DNA of 30,296 bases from Chloroflexota bacterium. Its GTDB lineage: Bacteria > Chloroflexota > Limnocylindria > QHBO01. The notes under the pieces are model-generated. The model did no database searches. It was not told the origin of the DNA and was given only the letters and a program-made list of their open reading frames with translations. The stretch lies in the NCBI GenBank assembly GCA_005882055.1, contig VBGQ01000001.1, positions 8,632 to 38,927 of the forward strand. The letters are read 5' to 3'. Below are positions 29,365 through 30,296 of the stretch, piece by piece. A program made the position numbers and the translations under genes. Numbering within the stretch: position 1 is the stretch's first letter; each line of letters starts with the position of its first letter.

Positions 29365-30296
29365 GCTGCCCGAGCCACCCGAGCCGCGCTTGCGGCGTAG
29401 GCCCCGATCCGCCGATGGCGGCGGTTCGGCACTGGACGGCCGCGCCGGCGGGCTGCTGCTGGTCCACGCCCACCCGGACGACGAGTCCTTCTCGACGGGC
29501 GGTCTGATCGCCAGGTCCATCACGGAGGGCCGTCGCGTCGACCTCGTCACCTGCACCGGCGGCGAGGAGGGCGAGATCCACGATCCCGACCTCGACCCCG
29601 ATGAAGCCCGACCTCGCTTGCGCGAGATCCGCCGCGAGGAGCTCGAATGCTCGGTCCGCGTGCTCGGCCAGGGAAGGTTGAACCTGCACCTGCTCGGCTA
29701 CCGCGACTCGGGGATGATGGGCACCCCCTCGAACGAGCGCGCGGACGTGTTCTGGCGCGCGGACCTCGACGAGGCGACCGGCAGGCTGGTCAGGATCGTC
29801 CGCGAGGCGAGGCCGGCCGTGATGGTCAGCTACGACAGCAACGGAAACTACGGGCACCCCGACCACATCAACGCGCACCGCATCGCGGCCGCGGCCTGGG
29901 ACGCCGCCGCGGATGCCAGCCGGTTTCCGGACCTGGGCCGTCCCCATGCGGTCGCCAAGCTGTACGAGACCGCCTTCAACCGCGAGGCATTCCTTGGGTT
30001 GATGCTCGAGATGAATCGGCGTGGCCTGGAGCTCCCCTGGGACTTTGGTGAGGCGATCAAGAAGGCGGAGGATGCGGCCGCCGCGTACGGTCTGACCGAC
30101 CTGGACCCTTCCAACCTCGAGGCGCTCAGACGCGTGGCGGAGGCCATGGCGGAAGGGCAGGATCCGGACGCCGCCTGGGGCATGCCGGACGCGGAGATCG
30201 GGGCGCGCGTGGACGTCTCTGCTGTCCTGGAGCAGAAGCACCGCAGCATGGATTGCCATCGGACCCAGCGGCAGGACTTTGGTTGGCTGCTGGGCA
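29354..30296 (+). CDS. PIG-L family deacetylase, Mca/MshB-like (runs off the window)
   Basis: 314 codons from ATG 29354 with no stop. After a Pro-rich, Arg-rich lead of about 35 residues comes LLLVHAHPDDESFSTGG, the zinc motif (HxxPDDE). Then TCTGGEEGEIHDPDLDPDEA and REIRREELECSVRVLGQ, as in mycothiol conjugate amidase (Mca) and MshB. SYDSNGNYGHPDHINAHRIA holds the second zinc His. The later EAFLGLMLEMNRRG and LEQKHRSMDCHRTQ parts match Mca-like proteins. Enzymes of this group remove acetyl or cysteinyl groups from GlcN-inositol thiols; without the rest of the pathway in view a lincomycin-type or bacillithiol-like role is equally open. It is the last gene of the operon seen here. Confidence 0.88.
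   Translation, partial: MTPELPEPPEPRLRRRPRSADGGGSALDGRAGGLLLVHAHPDDESFSTGGLIARSITEGRRVDLVTCTGGEEGEIHDPDLDPDEARPRLREIRREELECSVRVLGQGRLNLHLLGYRDSGMMGTPSNERADVFWRADLDEATGRLVRIVREARPAVMVSYDSNGNYGHPDHINAHRIAAAAWDAAADASRFPDLGRPHAVAKLYETAFNREAFLGLMLEMNRRGLELPWDFGEAIKKAEDAAAAYGLTDLDPSNLEALRRVAEAMAEGQDPDAAWGMPDAEIGARVDVSAVLEQKHRSMDCHRTQRQDFGWLLG

Noticed and set aside
1..30296. tRNA genes, rRNA, CRISPR arrays, insertion sequences
   Set aside because: No T-loop type GGTTCGAnnCC in a cloverleaf context, no regular short repeats with spacers, no transposase motifs and no terminal inverted repeats were found by reading.

Overview
The window is a gene-dense, high-GC bacterial chromosome segment with codon use strongly biased to G/C third positions and frequent GTG or TTG starts. 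Three coenzyme F420 biosynthesis genes (cofD, cofC, cofE), two luciferase-like F420 oxidoreductases and a PPOX-class flavin/F420 enzyme point to an F420-using lineage. Free-standing CofE (not fused as in mycobacterial FbiB), many apparently leaderless genes and an Mca/MshB-like deacetylase fit a soil Chloroflexota (Limnocylindria/Ellin6529-like) or a deep actinobacterial lineage. This placement is inference; there is no rRNA or tRNA in the window. No CRISPR array, insertion sequence or phage gene was seen.

Layout. 1-4.9 kb: the 5' part of a CinA-type gene and an LLM oxidoreductase (minus strand), divergent from a plus-strand run of PPOX enzyme, a broken LLM oxidoreductase, cofD, cofC and cofE. 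5.1-7.4 kb: a membrane Ser/Thr kinase, an alpha/beta hydrolase and a SnoaL-like protein. 7.5-9.5 kb: homoserine dehydrogenase and aspartate-semialdehyde dehydrogenase, overlapping by 4 nt. 9.6-17.7 kb: two DUF885 metallopeptidase-like proteins, a hemerythrin protein, an ECF sigma factor with a membrane partner, a nitroreductase coupled to an AlaX-type editing protein, and a cyclase-fold protein. 17.8-22.4 kb: two MFS exporters, a MarR regulator and a broken MHS-family symporter. 22.7-24.6 kb: an acetyl-CoA synthetase gene broken twice. 24.65-26.6 kb: an autoregulated ArsR-SRPBCC pair, a DtxR-like metalloregulator and a small membrane protein. 26.6-30.3 kb: a nitrilase-family amidohydrolase, and a plus-strand run of a membrane-anchored propeller-like protein, DUF971 and an Mca/MshB-like PIG-L deacetylase that leaves the window.

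The most unusual feature is a roughly 165-190 nt intergenic element present three times in the same orientation (12039, 13761, 17671). All copies share a GC-rich hairpin, a TATCG...CGATA half-palindrome and a GTCnAGCCTG block. Two copies bracket the ECF sigma operon and the third begins on the stop codon of the cyclase-fold gene. It matches no RNA family I can name and is the best candidate for something undescribed.

Other points: four out-of-frame internal deletions in three otherwise well-kept genes, two of them in a neighbouring transporter/acyl-CoA synthetase pair; a 24-nt direct repeat with a 51-nt period upstream of cofC-cofE; a perfect 8+8 operator inside the ArsR promoter; and -10-like hexamers 6-9 nt ahead of many start codons.
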